Shown in pieces: positions 36,178 through 47,163 of a stretch of 64,000 bases of DNA; the first letter of the stretch is position 1; each line of letters begins with the position of its first letter. This stretch comes from Candidatus Avispirillum faecium (GTDB taxonomy: Bacteria > Bacillota > Clostridia > Oscillospirales > CAG-272). The DNA lies in NCBI GenBank assembly GCA_904396155.1, contig CAJFOI010000022.1:49356-113355 (forward strand), read 5' to 3'. The notes under the pieces were generated by a model. It worked only from the letters and a program-made list of their open reading frames with translations. It made no database searches and was not told the origin of the DNA. The translations under genes and the position numbers were made by a program.

Positions 36178-37542
36178 ATGGAGGAGCAAACAGAAAAGGA
36201 TTTATTTGAATCCATGCCGGTGCCCAGGGCAGTAGCGACGCTGGCAGTTCCTACGATCATCAGCCAGGTTGTGACGATGATTTACAATCTGGCAGATACC
36301 TTTTTCATCGGACAGATCGGGGATCCCACCATGGTGGCGGCGGTTTCTCTGGTGTCTCCCTGGTTCAATCTGCTCACTGCACTGGGAAATTTGTTTGGTC
36401 TGGGAGGCAGCAGCTTGATTTCCCGTATGCTGGGAGTACACAATCAGAAGGACATTCGGCATGTGTCCGCCTTTAGCATATGGGGCGGTGCTGCAGTGAC
36501 TTTGTTGTTTTCTCTGGGGACATTTTTTGCCCGTGGTCCGCTTTTGTACTTTTTGGGAGCCAGCGCGGATACCTATCGCTATGCGGAGAGCTATCTGCTG
36601 TGGGTGGTAGTGCTGGGCGGTGTGCCCACCATGGTAAGTCTGGCGCTGGGTCATCTGTTGCGCAGCGAAGGATACGCCAGGCAGGCCAGCGCGGGAATGA
36701 TGTTTGGGGGAATTCTCAATGTTGTGCTGGATCCGGTGCTGATTTTCGGTTTTCATTTGCATGTGATCGGCGCTGCGGCCGCCACTGCTTTTTCCAATGC
36801 CGCTTCGGTTTTGTTTTTTGCCGTTCAGTATCTGCGGCTTCGGAATAAAACGGCGGTTTCCTTTCATCCCCGTTATTTTACTTTCCGGTTTACAGGACCG
36901 ATTTTTTCTGTGGGCCTTGCTTCTGCTTTGTCTACAACGCTGAGCAATGCCTCCAATATGGTGATGGTGCGGCTTGCTTCCGGCTATGGGGACATTCCGG
37001 TGGCCGCCTGCGGAATCATTAAACGGATCGACCAGTTTCCCCTGAATGTTTCCATGGGCCTTTGCCAGGGCTTTATGCCGCTGGTAGGCTACAACTATGC
37101 GGCGAAAAACTACCAGCGGATGCGGAAGGTTTCGGTGTTTTCCTGGAAAACGGCTTTGGTGATGTCCGCTTGCTTTGTCGCCTGCTTTGCCATTTTTGCG
37201 CCGCAGCTTTTGCATCTGTTCATTCCGGAACGGGAGACCAGTACGCTGGGGGCCGCACTTTTGCGTATCGCCTGCCTGGCAGTGCCGCTGCAGTCTGTAA
37301 ATTTTTTGATCTGCTATACGCTGCAGGCAATGGGCAAGGGCGTGCAGTCTGCAACGCTTACCTTCAGCCGCCAGGGACTTCTCAATATACCGCTGCTCAT
37401 TTTGATGAACCGGGTCTTTGGGCTGTACGGCATGATTTGGACGCAGCTGGTGGTAGAAGTCATTATGCTGCCTGTCTCCCTTGGCATGTATGCGCATACC
37501 TTCCGGGAGCTGAAACGGCCCCAGGCGGGAAAAAACACTTGA
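36178..37542 (+). CDS. MATE family efflux transporter
   Basis: ATLAVPTIISQVVTMIYNLADTFFIGQIGDPTMVAAVSLVSPWF; start uncertain (36124/36151/36178). Confidence 0.92.
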   Translation: MEEQTEKDLFESMPVPRAVATLAVPTIISQVVTMIYNLADTFFIGQIGDPTMVAAVSLVSPWFNLLTALGNLFGLGGSSLISRMLGVHNQKDIRHVSAFSIWGGAAVTLLFSLGTFFARGPLLYFLGASADTYRYAESYLLWVVVLGGVPTMVSLALGHLLRSEGYARQASAGMMFGGILNVVLDPVLIFGFHLHVIGAAAATAFSNAASVLFFAVQYLRLRNKTAVSFHPRYFTFRFTGPIFSVGLASALSTTLSNASNMVMVRLASGYGDIPVAACGIIKRIDQFPLNVSMGLCQGFMPLVGYNYAAKNYQRMRKVSVFSWKTALVMSACFVACFAIFAPQLLHLFIPERETSTLGAALLRIACLAVPLQSVNFLICYTLQAMGKGVQSATLTFSRQGLLNIPLLILMNRVFGLYGMIWTQLVVEVIMLPVSLGMYAHTFRELKRPQAGKNT

Positions 37543-37588
37543 TTTTTGCCTGTTGCAAAGGAAAAATATTGAAATAGGAAAGAAAACG

Positions 37589-38305
37589 ATGGAAACAATC
37601 TATGAGCTGCAGAGAGCGCAGCGGCGGGAGACGCTGAAGGATTTTTTCGGCGGAGTGGAAGGAGAGGAAGTTCCGGTAGAATTGCTGGACCGACTCTTTC
37701 AGTTTGAAGAACTGATGGTTAAATATCGTTGTGCGATCCGGGAGATTACCACCAAGCTGGAGATTCTCAACGATGAGCTTTCCGCATCCAGAAAGCAAAA
37801 CCCCATTGAAAGCATTCAGTCCCGAATTAAGCGGCCGTACAGCATTGCCGAAAAGCTCACGCGCAAAGGGCACCCGGTCACGGTGGAATCTGTTTTTCGA
37901 AATTTGAACGATGTGGCGGGAGTTCGGGTGATCTGTCCCTTCATCGACGACATATACGCTGTGGAAAAAATGCTGATCGGGCAGGACGATGTGCGGCTGA
38001 TCTCCCGCAAGGACTACATACGCAGCCCAAAGGAAGGCGGTTATCGAAGTTTGCATCTGGTGGTGGAGATTCCCGTTTTCTTTTCCATGCGAAAGGAAAA
38101 CATCCGTGTAGAAATACAGATCCGCACGGTGGCCATGGATTTCTGGGCCAGTTTGGAACACCAGATCCGGTATAAGAACAACGACCTGCCTCAGGTGCAA
38201 AAGCTGGCCGATGAATTGAAAGAATGCGCCGATATTATCGCACAGACAGATGTGCGAATGCAGGAGCTTCGGCGGAGAATCGTGTCCCGCGGGGAGGAAA
38301 ATTAA
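37589..38305 (+). CDS. Small alarmone synthetase / GTP pyrophosphokinase
   Basis: IESIQSRIKRPYSIAEKLTRKG; DVAGVRVICPF; DYIRSPKEGGYRSLHLVVEIP; VEIQIRTVAMDFWASLEHQIRYK. Confidence 0.92.
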   Translation: METIYELQRAQRRETLKDFFGGVEGEEVPVELLDRLFQFEELMVKYRCAIREITTKLEILNDELSASRKQNPIESIQSRIKRPYSIAEKLTRKGHPVTVESVFRNLNDVAGVRVICPFIDDIYAVEKMLIGQDDVRLISRKDYIRSPKEGGYRSLHLVVEIPVFFSMRKENIRVEIQIRTVAMDFWASLEHQIRYKNNDLPQVQKLADELKECADIIAQTDVRMQELRRRIVSRGEEN

Positions 38306-38331
38306 AAAGCCACCAAAAAGGTGGCTTTTTT
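38304..38331. terminator. Bidirectional terminator between alarmone synthetase and ftsH
   Basis: AAAAAGCCACCAAAAAGGTGGCTTTTTT; overlaps both stop codons/ends. Confidence 0.85.
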
Positions 38332-40370
38332 CAGTGTTTGTCTTCTGTGTCTTCAGCGTCCTTTTGCGGCGCACCGCCGTTCTCTTCGCCGCTGCGCTTT
38401 TGTTCTTCCAGCCTGCGTTCTTCTTCACGCCGCCGCTCGTTTTCCTTGATCTGCAGTGCTCGTGCCTGATTTTCCGCTTCGCTGCGCCGCCGCTTCTCCG
38501 CGTACATCTCTTCCAGCTCTTCCACCGTCACGTTGGGATCTTCCATCACGCGGCGGAACTGCTCGCCGTTCATGATCTCGTTCTTCACCAGGTATTTGGC
38601 GATGAAGTGCAGTTTGTCGATGTTCTCCGAGAGCAGCCGTTTCGCCTCGTTGTAGGCTTCGTTTATGATCTTTTCGATTTGCTCGTCGATCTTTGCCGCG
38701 ATGGCCTCTGAGAAATTCCGGCTCTGGGAGAAGTCTCTGCCCAGGAACACTTCCGAGTCGCTGTGACCGCTTCCGAACAGAATGGGACCAAGATCGCTCA
38801 TGCCCAGCTGCATGACCATTTTCCGTGCAATCTGTGTCGCCCGCTGAATGTCGTTGGACGCACCGCCGGAGTAATCGTCAAAAATCAGCTGCTCGGCAAC
38901 CCGCCCGCCCAGCAGCATGGAAATCTGCTGTTTGAGTTCGTTGCGGTATACGCTGTACTTGTCTTCTTCCGGAAGATTCAGGGTGTAGCCCAGGGCGTTT
39001 CCACTGGGGATGATGGAAATCTGGTGTACCGGATCGATCAGGGGCAGCACATGGGAGAGCACCGCATGGCCCGCCTCGTGATATGCCGTTTTGAGCTTTT
39101 CCGATTCCTTGATGTGCATGGATTTTTTCTGGGGACCGGCCACGATTTTTGTGAACGCATCCTCGATTTCATCCATGCCGATGAGGGATTTGTTCCTCCG
39201 CGCCGCAAGAAGAGCCGCTTCATTGAGCAAATTGGCAAGGTCTGCGCCGGTGAACCCGGAGGTGCTCTTTGCAATGATGGACAGATCTACGCCGGCTTCC
39301 AGGGGTTTGTTGCGGGCGTGTACCTTCAAAATTGCCTCTCGTCCGTGGATATCCGGCTGATGGACGGTGATCTGCCTGTCAAACCGGCCGGGCCGCAGCA
39401 GTGCCGGATCCAAAACGTCCGGGCGGTTGGTGGCTGCAATGACGATGATGCCCTCTGTGGAACCGAATCCGTCCATTTCCACCAGCAGCTGGTTGAGGGT
39501 CTGCTCCCGCTCGTCGTGTCCGCCGCCCAACCCGGTGCCCCGCTGCCGGCCCACTGCATCGATCTCATCGATAAAAACAATGGAAGCGGGATTTTTGCGG
39601 GCAGTTTCAAACAGATCCCGCACACGGGAAGCGCCCACACCTACGTACATCTCCACAAAATCCGATCCGGAGATGGAATAAAAGGGCACGCCGGCCTCTC
39701 CTGCCACCGCCTTTGCAAGCAGCGTCTTTCCTGTTCCGGGAGGGCCCATGAGCAGCACGCCGTGGGGGATCTTTGCCCCCAGCTTTGTAAATTTCTGGGG
39801 ATCCCGCAGAAATTCCACGATTTCCTCCAGCTCCGCTTTTTCCTCGTCGGCGCCGGCGACATCACGGAAGTATACCTTGACTTTGTCCCCGGTGCGCATC
39901 CGCGCCTTGCCGAAGTTGCCGATTTTGCTGCCCTTGCCGCCGGTGGCCTGGCTCATCATATACCACCAAAGGACGATAAAGACAATGGCGATGATCAAAT
40001 ACGGGAGAAAGCTGACCCACCAGGGCACGATGGTGGCAGGCTTCAGATCATATTCGGTGATGATGCCCGCTTCATATTGCTCGTCGATGAGTTCCTTCAT
40101 GTCCATGAGGAACACATCCACATCCGCCAGCCGGTATTTGAGCACGGAGTGCTTTTCCGCGTCGTCTTGGTCCCGAACGGTCAGCTGCAGCGTGGAGGTG
40201 TTATAATCTATGGTAAATTCTTCTACCTGTTCGTTCTTAAAATAATCGACAATATCGCCGTATTTCAGATCTGTCTTGTTTCCGTCCCCGTAGAGCAGTG
40301 CGATTACTACAATTATCACCGCGATCAGGGCCACATACCAAACTGCGACTTTTAAGCCGTTTTTCTTCAT
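38331..40370 (-). CDS. ftsH: ATP-dependent zinc metalloprotease FtsH
   Basis: [55 protein letters not shown]. Confidence 0.97.
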   Translation of the reverse strand: MKKNGLKVAVWYVALIAVIIVVIALLYGDGNKTDLKYGDIVDYFKNEQVEEFTIDYNTSTLQLTVRDQDDAEKHSVLKYRLADVDVFLMDMKELIDEQYEAGIITEYDLKPATIVPWWVSFLPYLIIAIVFIVLWWYMMSQATGGKGSKIGNFGKARMRTGDKVKVYFRDVAGADEEKAELEEIVEFLRDPQKFTKLGAKIPHGVLLMGPPGTGKTLLAKAVAGEAGVPFYSISGSDFVEMYVGVGASRVRDLFETARKNPASIVFIDEIDAVGRQRGTGLGGGHDEREQTLNQLLVEMDGFGSTEGIIVIAATNRPDVLDPALLRPGRFDRQITVHQPDIHGREAILKVHARNKPLEAGVDLSIIAKSTSGFTGADLANLLNEAALLAARRNKSLIGMDEIEDAFTKIVAGPQKKSMHIKESEKLKTAYHEAGHAVLSHVLPLIDPVHQISIIPSGNALGYTLNLPEEDKYSVYRNELKQQISMLLGGRVAEQLIFDDYSGGASNDIQRATQIARKMVMQLGMSDLGPILFGSGHSDSEVFLGRDFSQSRNFSEAIAAKIDEQIEKIINEAYNEAKRLLSENIDKLHFIAKYLVKNEIMNGEQFRRVMEDPNVTVEELEEMYAEKRRRSEAENQARALQIKENERRREEERRLEEQKRSGEENGGAPQKDAEDTEDKH

Positions 40371-40428
40371 GAAAAGTCAATCCTTTCGCTCTCTGCAAAT
40401 TATCGTGTATTGCAAGGAAAATCCAGCG

Positions 40429-40995
40429 CTATTTTGCTTCGTAAATCTCCGGCTTCAGAATCCCTACATAGGGAAGACTGCGGTATTTTTCCCCGTAATC
40501 CAGTCCATACCCCACTACGAATACGTCGGGAATCGCCCGGCCCACATAGTCGGGCGTATAGTCTACCTCCCGCCGGGAGGGCTTATCCAGCAGTGTAGCC
40601 GCCCGAACGCTTCTGGCGCCGCCCATCTGCAGGTAAGAGATGAGGTAGGACAGCGTCCTGCCGCTGTCGATGATATCTTCGATAATGAGTATATCCTTTT
40701 CGCTCAGGTCCTGCCGGTGCAGATCCAGAAGGATATGGATCCTTCCGCTGGAGACAGAACCGTTTCCGTAGGAGGAGACCTTCATACAGTCGATCTCACA
40801 GGGGATGGTGAGCTTCTTCATCAAATCTCCCATGAAAACAAGGCTCCCTTTCAGTATGCACAAAAGAAGCAGGTTTTTATCCCTGTAGTCCGCATCAATT
40901 TGTGCGGCCATGCGCGTGACGATTTCGTCCAGCTCTCCTTCGCTGAGAAGGATCTGCTCTATATCCCGGTCCCATACGTCGCGGTGCTTTTTCAT
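40429..40995 (-). CDS. hpt: Hypoxanthine phosphoribosyltransferase
   Basis: LLLLCILKGSLVFMGDLMKKL; ILIIEDIIDSGRTLSYL. Confidence 0.93.
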   Translation of the reverse strand: MKKHRDVWDRDIEQILLSEGELDEIVTRMAAQIDADYRDKNLLLLCILKGSLVFMGDLMKKLTIPCEIDCMKVSSYGNGSVSSGRIHILLDLHRQDLSEKDILIIEDIIDSGRTLSYLISYLQMGGARSVRAATLLDKPSRREVDYTPDYVGRAIPDVFVVGYGLDYGEKYRSLPYVGILKPEIYEAK

Positions 40996-42404
40996 GGCTG
41001 CGAACCCTCCTTTTCTGCGGATTTTTCGCCGATATGCCACACGCCTGCATAAACAGGTCTGCCCGTAGACGCTTCTGCGCCGCAGCCGTCCCGGGGGCGC
41101 AGACCGGGCACCCAAAGGATCCCGTCCCCATCGCACAAAAGGGGGAAGGTATCCCGCAGATGCGGGGGGATTTTGAGTGCCTGCAAAAGCTTTCGCAGCT
41201 TTTTGTGCATCCCGCCGGATAGATATACATCTCCGGCCTTTCTGGCACGGATGGAAATACTGCCTTTTATTTTATCAAAATCCAGTGCGCCGTATATTGA
41301 TAAATTGTAAATATTTTGATGGGACGGGACGAGTTGTTCCTTCTTTTCCGCCACTTTTACAACAAAAGCTCCAAAGACCACTGCCTCCCCCAACGAAAGG
41401 GACGCAGGCTTTGGTGCGGGAGACGGTACAAACGCAGGGTTGGCGCCGATCCAAATGCGCTCACCCTGGACGAACAGCGCCGCCTCCCCCGGCAGACTGA
41501 TGCGTCCGGCTCTGCCGCTGCCAATCAGCGCCGTGCAGTCGTCCAAGTGCTTCTGAGACAGATCCTCCGCCGTACCGGCGTATTTTTTATATAACAAAAG
41601 GATCGCACGGGTAAGCAGCGGGAGCGGCGCGCTGCAGGCGCAATTTCGCCGGATATGCCCGTCCTGTTCCAGCAGCCGGCGGGCGGCGTCCTCCAGACAG
41701 CGGACATCTTCCGATACAAGCCGGCTCATTCGCAGTGCCGCATCCTCGCACCGGGGATTGATCTGCCGCAGAGTGGGGAGGATGTTTTTTCGGATGTAGT
41801 TCCTTGTATAGGCGGTGTCGTCGTTGGTTCGGTCTGTCACATAGGAGATTTGCTCTGCCGCCGCAAAAGTGCGGATTTCTTCCCCCGTGCAGCACAAAAG
41901 GGGGCGGATGATTTTTCCGTCCCGAATGGGAGAGATGCCGCACAGGCCTCTGGCACCGGTTCCCCGCGCCAGATGGAACAGCACTGTCTCCAGATGGTCC
42001 GTGGCGTTGTGGGCTGTGGCGGTCAGCCCATGGGAAAGACCGCTGCGCACCTGCTCCAAAAAGGCGTAGCGTTCCGCCCTTGCGCATTCTTCCAGTCCCA
42101 TCCCCTGTTCTTTCGCCAGTGCGGGAATGTCTACCCGACGGCTGTAAAAGGGGATTTGCAGCGCTGTGCAGAGCCCGCGGCAGAAAGCCTCGTCTGCGTC
42201 TGCCGCCGCCCCGCGGATCCCATGATTCAGATGCGCGGCGGCAAGCCCGATTTCCAGCTCGGGGAGATACCAGTTTAGAAAATGGAGCAGCACCACGGAG
42301 TCCGCTCCTCCGGACAGGGCGCACAGTACCGTACCGCACCCCTCCAGTGCGGGAAGAATTCCCAATGTGGCGAGATCTTTGGCGATTTTCTCAAACAGTT
42401 TCAC
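40992..42404 (-). CDS. tilS: tRNA(Ile)-lysidine synthase
   Basis: VLCALSGGADSVVLLHFL; TATAHNATDHLETVLFHLARGTGARGLCGI. Confidence 0.94.
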   Translation of the reverse strand: MKLFEKIAKDLATLGILPALEGCGTVLCALSGGADSVVLLHFLNWYLPELEIGLAAAHLNHGIRGAAADADEAFCRGLCTALQIPFYSRRVDIPALAKEQGMGLEECARAERYAFLEQVRSGLSHGLTATAHNATDHLETVLFHLARGTGARGLCGISPIRDGKIIRPLLCCTGEEIRTFAAAEQISYVTDRTNDDTAYTRNYIRKNILPTLRQINPRCEDAALRMSRLVSEDVRCLEDAARRLLEQDGHIRRNCACSAPLPLLTRAILLLYKKYAGTAEDLSQKHLDDCTALIGSGRAGRISLPGEAALFVQGERIWIGANPAFVPSPAPKPASLSLGEAVVFGAFVVKVAEKKEQLVPSHQNIYNLSIYGALDFDKIKGSISIRARKAGDVYLSGGMHKKLRKLLQALKIPPHLRDTFPLLCDGDGILWVPGLRPRDGCGAEASTGRPVYAGVWHIGEKSAEKEGSQP

Positions 42405-42423
42405 ATGGATGCTCCTTTGTCTG

Positions 42424-42639
42424 CTATCCGTAAATCTTCAGGGCATATTCCAGGGCCAGACCACCGCCCAGTGTGATGACGGCGGACATGGCCGCGTATT
42501 CCAGCATTTCGGGGATCTGCATTATGTAATCGGACTGGGCGGGGCCAGTCAGGGCCAGACAGATGAAAAACAACTGCAATAGTACGGCGCTGAAGCACAG
42601 CTTCAGCAGCACGAGAATCAAACGATGGGTCAGCTTCAT
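42424..42639 (-). CDS. Small hypothetical membrane protein
   Basis: MKLTHRLILVLLKLCFSAVLLQLFFICLALTGPAQSDYIMQIPEMLEYAAMSAVITLGGGLALEYALKIYG; GAGGAGGAGCC RBS. Confidence 0.6.
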   Translation of the reverse strand: MKLTHRLILVLLKLCFSAVLLQLFFICLALTGPAQSDYIMQIPEMLEYAAMSAVITLGGGLALEYALKIYG

Positions 42640-42820
42640 GGCTCCTCCTCTATGGATTTTATAAGTACTGTTTCTATTATACAGAAAAGAACGGTCATAG
42701 GCAAGCGGAAATTCCTGCAAGGCGGGGGAATTGCTGTTATCGGTTCGAAAAATCATATCGACGGGACAGAAAGCATGGAAAACCGGGAAGATAAGTATCT
42801 GCTTCCGTAAAAAGAACCTA

Positions 42821-42849
42821 TTGACCTTTGTTTTGACGTGTGTTACAAT
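42821..42849 (+). promoter_or_regulatory. Putative sigma-A promoter
   Basis: TTGACC, 17 bp, TACAAT upstream of the DUF2079 gene. Confidence 0.6.
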
Positions 42850-42902
42850 AGGTCCGTCCAAAACGGAATTTTTCTCCAATTTTTTTGCAAAAGGAGGATA
42901 CC

Positions 42903-44756
42903 ATGCGCCGGGTGCAAGCTTTTCTGCGTCGTTTTTGGGATTTTCACCAAACAAACGGTTTTGCCGTGACAGATTTTTTTGCCCTGCTGGCTTGTGCCTT
43001 TGTATGCGCTTCCTTTGCCGGCGCGGCAGGAGGCGATTTTACCAGCCTTGCCTGGGTGCGGCAGATGCCCACGCTTCTGTTCTGGGGCACGTTTGTTGCT
43101 GTCCTGCTCATAGTTTGGGCGGGCTTTTTGCTTACAAAAACTACGCGGCTGATCAGCTGGTGCCTTTTGGTGTCCGGCCTTTTGTACAGCCTGTTTCTGG
43201 TAGGAAATCTGTCCGGGGATCTGTTTTTTAACATCGGCGTGGGTGCGGTGCTCTTGCTGATCGCGAAATATGTCACCGCACAAAACCGTCTGGGCCTGGA
43301 AGGGATATCCTTTTCCTGGCGGACTTCCTTTTATGTAATTGCGGCAGTGTTCTGCCTGTTCTGTCTGTTTGTGGGCTTTTGCACCGTGGCAAAGTACAAG
43401 GCTTTTGCCCAGGGGACGTTTGACTTTGGAATCTTCTGCCAGATGTTTGAGCAGATGGCAAAAACGGGACTTCCCTATACTACGGTGGAACGCAGTCAGT
43501 ATCTCTCCCATTTTGCCGTCCACTTTTCGCCCATCTTTTATCTGCTGCTTCCGGGATATCTGCTGTTTCGCAGCCCTGTATACCTTCTCTGCGCCCAGGC
43601 GGTGATCGTGGGACTGGGCATGTTCCCTCTGCGGCGCATCTGCCGCACTCTGGGGATGAGCCCCTTATGCGCCACAGGCGCCGCGGTGCTGTATGCTCTG
43701 TACCCCACCATGGCCAACGGCTGTTTTTACGATTTTCACGAAAACAAGTTTCTGTCGGTGCTGCTCCTTTACATGATCGCCTTTGTCTTGGAAAAAAAGC
43801 GCGTGCCGGCTGCCGTGTTTGCTCTTTTGGTGCTGTGTGTCAAGGAGGACGCCTTTATCTACGTGGTAGCGGTGGCGCTGTGGATGCTGCTGTCCGGCAG
43901 GGACCGGTGGTTTGCCGGCGGAATGATCGCAGCTTCCCTTCTTTGGTTTGTGTTTGCCTGCGCCATGATCCGTCTGTCCGGCGGGGAGATTATGTCCGAT
44001 CGGTTTGCCAATTTCTCCGCTGCGCCCGATGGAGGAGGCGGATTGCTGGACGCGGTGCGCACCTGCTTTTACGATATCGGCTACCTGATCCGGGAAGTGT
44101 TTTCCGGTGCCGATACGGAGGCATACCAGGAAATTACCTATTCGGGACAAAAGCTGGAATTTGTGCTGTGGCTGTGTGTGCCTTTGCTGTTTACTCCTTT
44201 TGCGGGCAGGCGTTCCGTCCAGCTTGTGCTGCTCATTCCCCTGCTGGTGGTCAATCTTATGCCCGACTGGCTGTATCAGTTTGATATCGACTATCAATAT
44301 ACCTACGGCACTGCCGCCCTGCTTCTTGTGGCGGCGCTGCTCACCGTGTCCGGCTGGGGGCCGGCGGGCCGGCGGCTGTTTTTCTGCGGCGGTTTGTGTT
44401 TGTGTCTGGTGTTTGCGGTGTCTGCGGTCTATCCCAAGGCGCAGCGGAGCGTGACCCGGTATTACGAGAACAAGGCAGAATACGACGCCACCGCAGAGGC
44501 GCTGGAGAGCATCCCTGCCGACGCCTCCGTGACGGCATACGGCTATATGATGCCCCATCTGTACTATGTGGACGATCTGCATTCCTGCCCGGATTATTAT
44601 GCCCCTCTGGAACAGACGGAGTATTACGTGCTGGATACGCGTTACGATAAGGATTCCCATACCAAAAAAATGCTTCTGACGATGGGAGACGATTATACGC
44701 TGGTATCTCAGGCGGGATACGTGCAGATCTATCGTCTCACAACAGCCATAGAATAA
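42903..44756 (+). CDS. DUF2079 domain polytopic membrane protein
   Basis: FDFGIFCQMFEQMAKTGLPYTTVERSQYLSHFAVHFSPIFYLLLPGYLLF; MANGCFYDFHENKFL. Confidence 0.85.
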   Translation: MRRVQAFLRRFWDFHQTNGFAVTDFFALLACAFVCASFAGAAGGDFTSLAWVRQMPTLLFWGTFVAVLLIVWAGFLLTKTTRLISWCLLVSGLLYSLFLVGNLSGDLFFNIGVGAVLLLIAKYVTAQNRLGLEGISFSWRTSFYVIAAVFCLFCLFVGFCTVAKYKAFAQGTFDFGIFCQMFEQMAKTGLPYTTVERSQYLSHFAVHFSPIFYLLLPGYLLFRSPVYLLCAQAVIVGLGMFPLRRICRTLGMSPLCATGAAVLYALYPTMANGCFYDFHENKFLSVLLLYMIAFVLEKKRVPAAVFALLVLCVKEDAFIYVVAVALWMLLSGRDRWFAGGMIAASLLWFVFACAMIRLSGGEIMSDRFANFSAAPDGGGGLLDAVRTCFYDIGYLIREVFSGADTEAYQEITYSGQKLEFVLWLCVPLLFTPFAGRRSVQLVLLIPLLVVNLMPDWLYQFDIDYQYTYGTAALLLVAALLTVSGWGPAGRRLFFCGGLCLCLVFAVSAVYPKAQRSVTRYYENKAEYDATAEALESIPADASVTAYGYMMPHLYYVDDLHSCPDYYAPLEQTEYYVLDTRYDKDSHTKKMLLTMGDDYTLVSQAGYVQIYRLTTAIE

Positions 44757-44783
44757 ATTTTTGTGAAAGGGGATACGGAAGGT

Positions 44784-45449
44784 ATGACAGAGAAAAATAT
44801 ACACAGCGAGCATCGCAAACGGATGCGGGAAAAGCTGGCGAAATACGGCAGCGATGTGTTTGCGCCCCACGAATTGCTGGAAATGTTGTTGTATTCCTCT
44901 ATTCCCCAGAAAAATACCAATCCCACAGCCCATGCGCTGCTTGCAGAGAAAAGCTGCCTGCAACTGCTGGAGAGCAGCCCGGAGAGCATGCAGCAGGCCG
45001 AGGGTGTGGGACCAGCCAGCGCACAGCTCATACAGATGGCAGCAGCCTTTGCCCGGCGGGCGGTGCTGGAGGCCTTTTCCAGGGATCCGCTTGAGAACAC
45101 CTTTCGGCAGTGCATGTATTTATATATGTGGTACAGAGGCAAGCCTGCATCTACCGTGACGGCGCTGCTGTTGGACCGGGACATGCGTGTGATGGAAAAC
45201 GTGATTTTGTCACAGGGGAGAAATATGCGGGCGGAGTCCTACGGAGATCTGATTCTCGCCAGTGCAGAGCGGCACAGAGCCGACAGTGTGATCCTGGCCC
45301 ACAATCATGCAAACAACGTGCGGGAGGCGTCCATTGAAGACATTTATCTCACGGGACAGATCCAGCAGATTTTATCCGCCTCTCCCTATACATTTCTCGG
45401 GCACTATATCATAACGGAAACAGATTGCTTTGCGTGTCCTCAGCTTTGA
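44784..45449 (+). CDS. radC: RadC-family JAB-domain protein
   Basis: HRKRMREKLAKYGSDVFAPHELLEMLLYSSI; DSVILAHNHANNVREASIED. Confidence 0.85.
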   Translation: MTEKNIHSEHRKRMREKLAKYGSDVFAPHELLEMLLYSSIPQKNTNPTAHALLAEKSCLQLLESSPESMQQAEGVGPASAQLIQMAAAFARRAVLEAFSRDPLENTFRQCMYLYMWYRGKPASTVTALLLDRDMRVMENVILSQGRNMRAESYGDLILASAERHRADSVILAHNHANNVREASIEDIYLTGQIQQILSASPYTFLGHYIITETDCFACPQL

Positions 45450-45475
45450 AAAGGAGAAAGGAGCCGATTGCGGTC

Positions 45476-46003
45476 ATGAGAGAAAAACAGGCCTATCTGG
45501 AATGCGGACAAGTGGTGAATACCCACGGTGTGAAGGGTGCTGTGCGGATTGCAAACCGCTGCGATTCTCCTGCCGTTCTGGCGTCCCTGCCGGCGATGTA
45601 TCTGCGGGAGGGGGACAGCTACCGGGCGATGCCGGTGCTCCATGCCTCTGTCCAGAAAAATATGGTGCTGGCTTCCTTTGCCGGGGTGGACACTTTGGAA
45701 GGGGCAGTAGCACTGCGGGACAAGATCCTCTATGCAAGGCGGGAGGACCTTCCCCTGCCGAAGGGATCCCATTTCGTGGCGGATCTTCTGGGACTGCCGG
45801 TGATCGATGCAGACAGGGGAGAGGTCTGCGGTGTGCTGGAGGATGTGACTTTTCCCGGAGCCCATCCTGTGTACGTGGTGCGGGACGGGGCCCATACATT
45901 CATGATCCCTGCGGTGCCCGCGTTTATATTGGAGATCTCCTTTGGGGAAGAAAAACCGGAGGGGATTTATGTGCGTCTCATTGAAGGAATGCGGGAGGTA
46001 TGA
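45476..46003 (+). CDS. rimM: 16S rRNA processing protein RimM
   Basis: [39 protein letters not shown]. Confidence 0.93.
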   Translation: MREKQAYLECGQVVNTHGVKGAVRIANRCDSPAVLASLPAMYLREGDSYRAMPVLHASVQKNMVLASFAGVDTLEGAVALRDKILYARREDLPLPKGSHFVADLLGLPVIDADRGEVCGVLEDVTFPGAHPVYVVRDGAHTFMIPAVPAFILEISFGEEKPEGIYVRLIEGMREV

Positions 46004-46707
46004 TGCGGTTTGATATTATGACGCTGTTTCCCGCTCTGGTGGAAACGGTCCTCTCCGAGAGCATCATCGGCCGGGCACAGAAAAACGGAATTTTGCAGGT
46101 GCACGCCCACAATATTCGGGACTACTCCGAAAACAAGCATCGCCGGGTAGACGACACGCCCTATGGCGGCGGCAGAGGTATGCTGATGGCGGCGCCGCCT
46201 GTGTGGAACTGCTGGCAGGCGGTGCTGGCGGACGTGAAAGAAGGGGAGCGGGTGCATACGATCTGCCTGTCCCCCAGGGGGAAAACCTACACCCAGGCAG
46301 ATGCGGCCCGGCTGTGCCGGTACGACCGGCTGATCCTGCTGTGCGGCCACTACGAGGGGATCGACCAGCGGGCGGTGGACGCGGTGGCGGACGAAGAGAT
46401 TTCCATTGGAGATTACGTGCTGACCGGGGGAGAGTTGCCCGCCTGTATTTTGGTGGACAGTGTGGGCCGGCTGATTGACGGCGTTTTGCCCGAGGCGGAG
46501 TGCCACGAGAAGGAAAGCTTTGAAAGCGGTCTTTTGGAGTACCCCCAGTATACCCGCCCGGAGACGTTCCGGGGAGAGCGGGTGCCCCAGGTGCTCCTCA
46601 GCGGGCACCACGAGAATATCGACAAATGGCGGCTGGCCCAGGCGGAGGAAGTCACCCGGCAGCGCCGGCCGGATCTGTATGAGTTATATTTGAAAAAATA
46701 TAAATAA
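46000..46707 (+). CDS. trmD: tRNA (guanine-N1-)-methyltransferase
   Basis: [62 protein letters not shown]. Confidence 0.97.
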   Translation: MMRFDIMTLFPALVETVLSESIIGRAQKNGILQVHAHNIRDYSENKHRRVDDTPYGGGRGMLMAAPPVWNCWQAVLADVKEGERVHTICLSPRGKTYTQADAARLCRYDRLILLCGHYEGIDQRAVDAVADEEISIGDYVLTGGELPACILVDSVGRLIDGVLPEAECHEKESFESGLLEYPQYTRPETFRGERVPQVLLSGHHENIDKWRLAQAEEVTRQRRPDLYELYLKKYK

Positions 46708-46751
46708 AAAACTGCTTTTTGAGAATTTACAGCAATTTAATAAGTTGACAA

Positions 46752-47148
46752 ACAACCCCTCCGTCATGGCTGCGCCATGCCACCACCCCAGCATCTCCTG
46801 TGGAGCTGCACACAGGGGAGGCTTTAATCTACCTTAGGCCCCCTTGTGCAAAGGGGGCTGTCAGCGTAGCTGACTGGGGGATTGTTTCCCTAAACAACCC
46901 TTCCGTCTTGCCTTCGGCAAGCCACCACCCCCCGGGTCTGCTGTGCAGCCCCCGCACAGGGGAAGCTTAGGCTGGGTGTAGGCTCCCTTGCGGACGGTCC
47001 CTTTGGAATCGCTAAGGGGCTGGCTCCACTGCGTGGAGCCAGGGGGATTGTATTCCTTCTACAACCCCTCAGTCGTTCTAACGAACGACAGCTCCCCTTA
47101 CACAGGGGAGCCTCAAATAAAAAGTCTCCCCTGTGGGGAGGCTTTTTT
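46752..47148. repeat. Modular palindromic repeat array 6 (convergent trmD / glycosidase intergenic)
   Basis: Inner stems CATGGC/TGC/GCCATG, GTCAGC/GTA/GCTGAC, CTTGCC/TTC/GGCAAG, CTGGCTCCAC/TGC/GTGGAGCCAG, GTCGTTC/TAAC/GAACGAC; ends in CTCCCCTGTGGGGAGGCTTTTTT. Confidence 0.88.
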
Positions 47149-47163
47149 ATGCAAGAGGCGAGA

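Noticed and set aside
36202-37497. 431-aa minus-strand ORF
   Set aside because: Antisense shadow of the MATE transporter; His/Gln-rich unnatural composition.
44784-45449. RadC JAMM motif variant (HNHANN instead of HNHPSG) as evidence of inactivity
   Set aside because: The H-x-H and downstream S..D residues appear retained; variation is within what the family tolerates.
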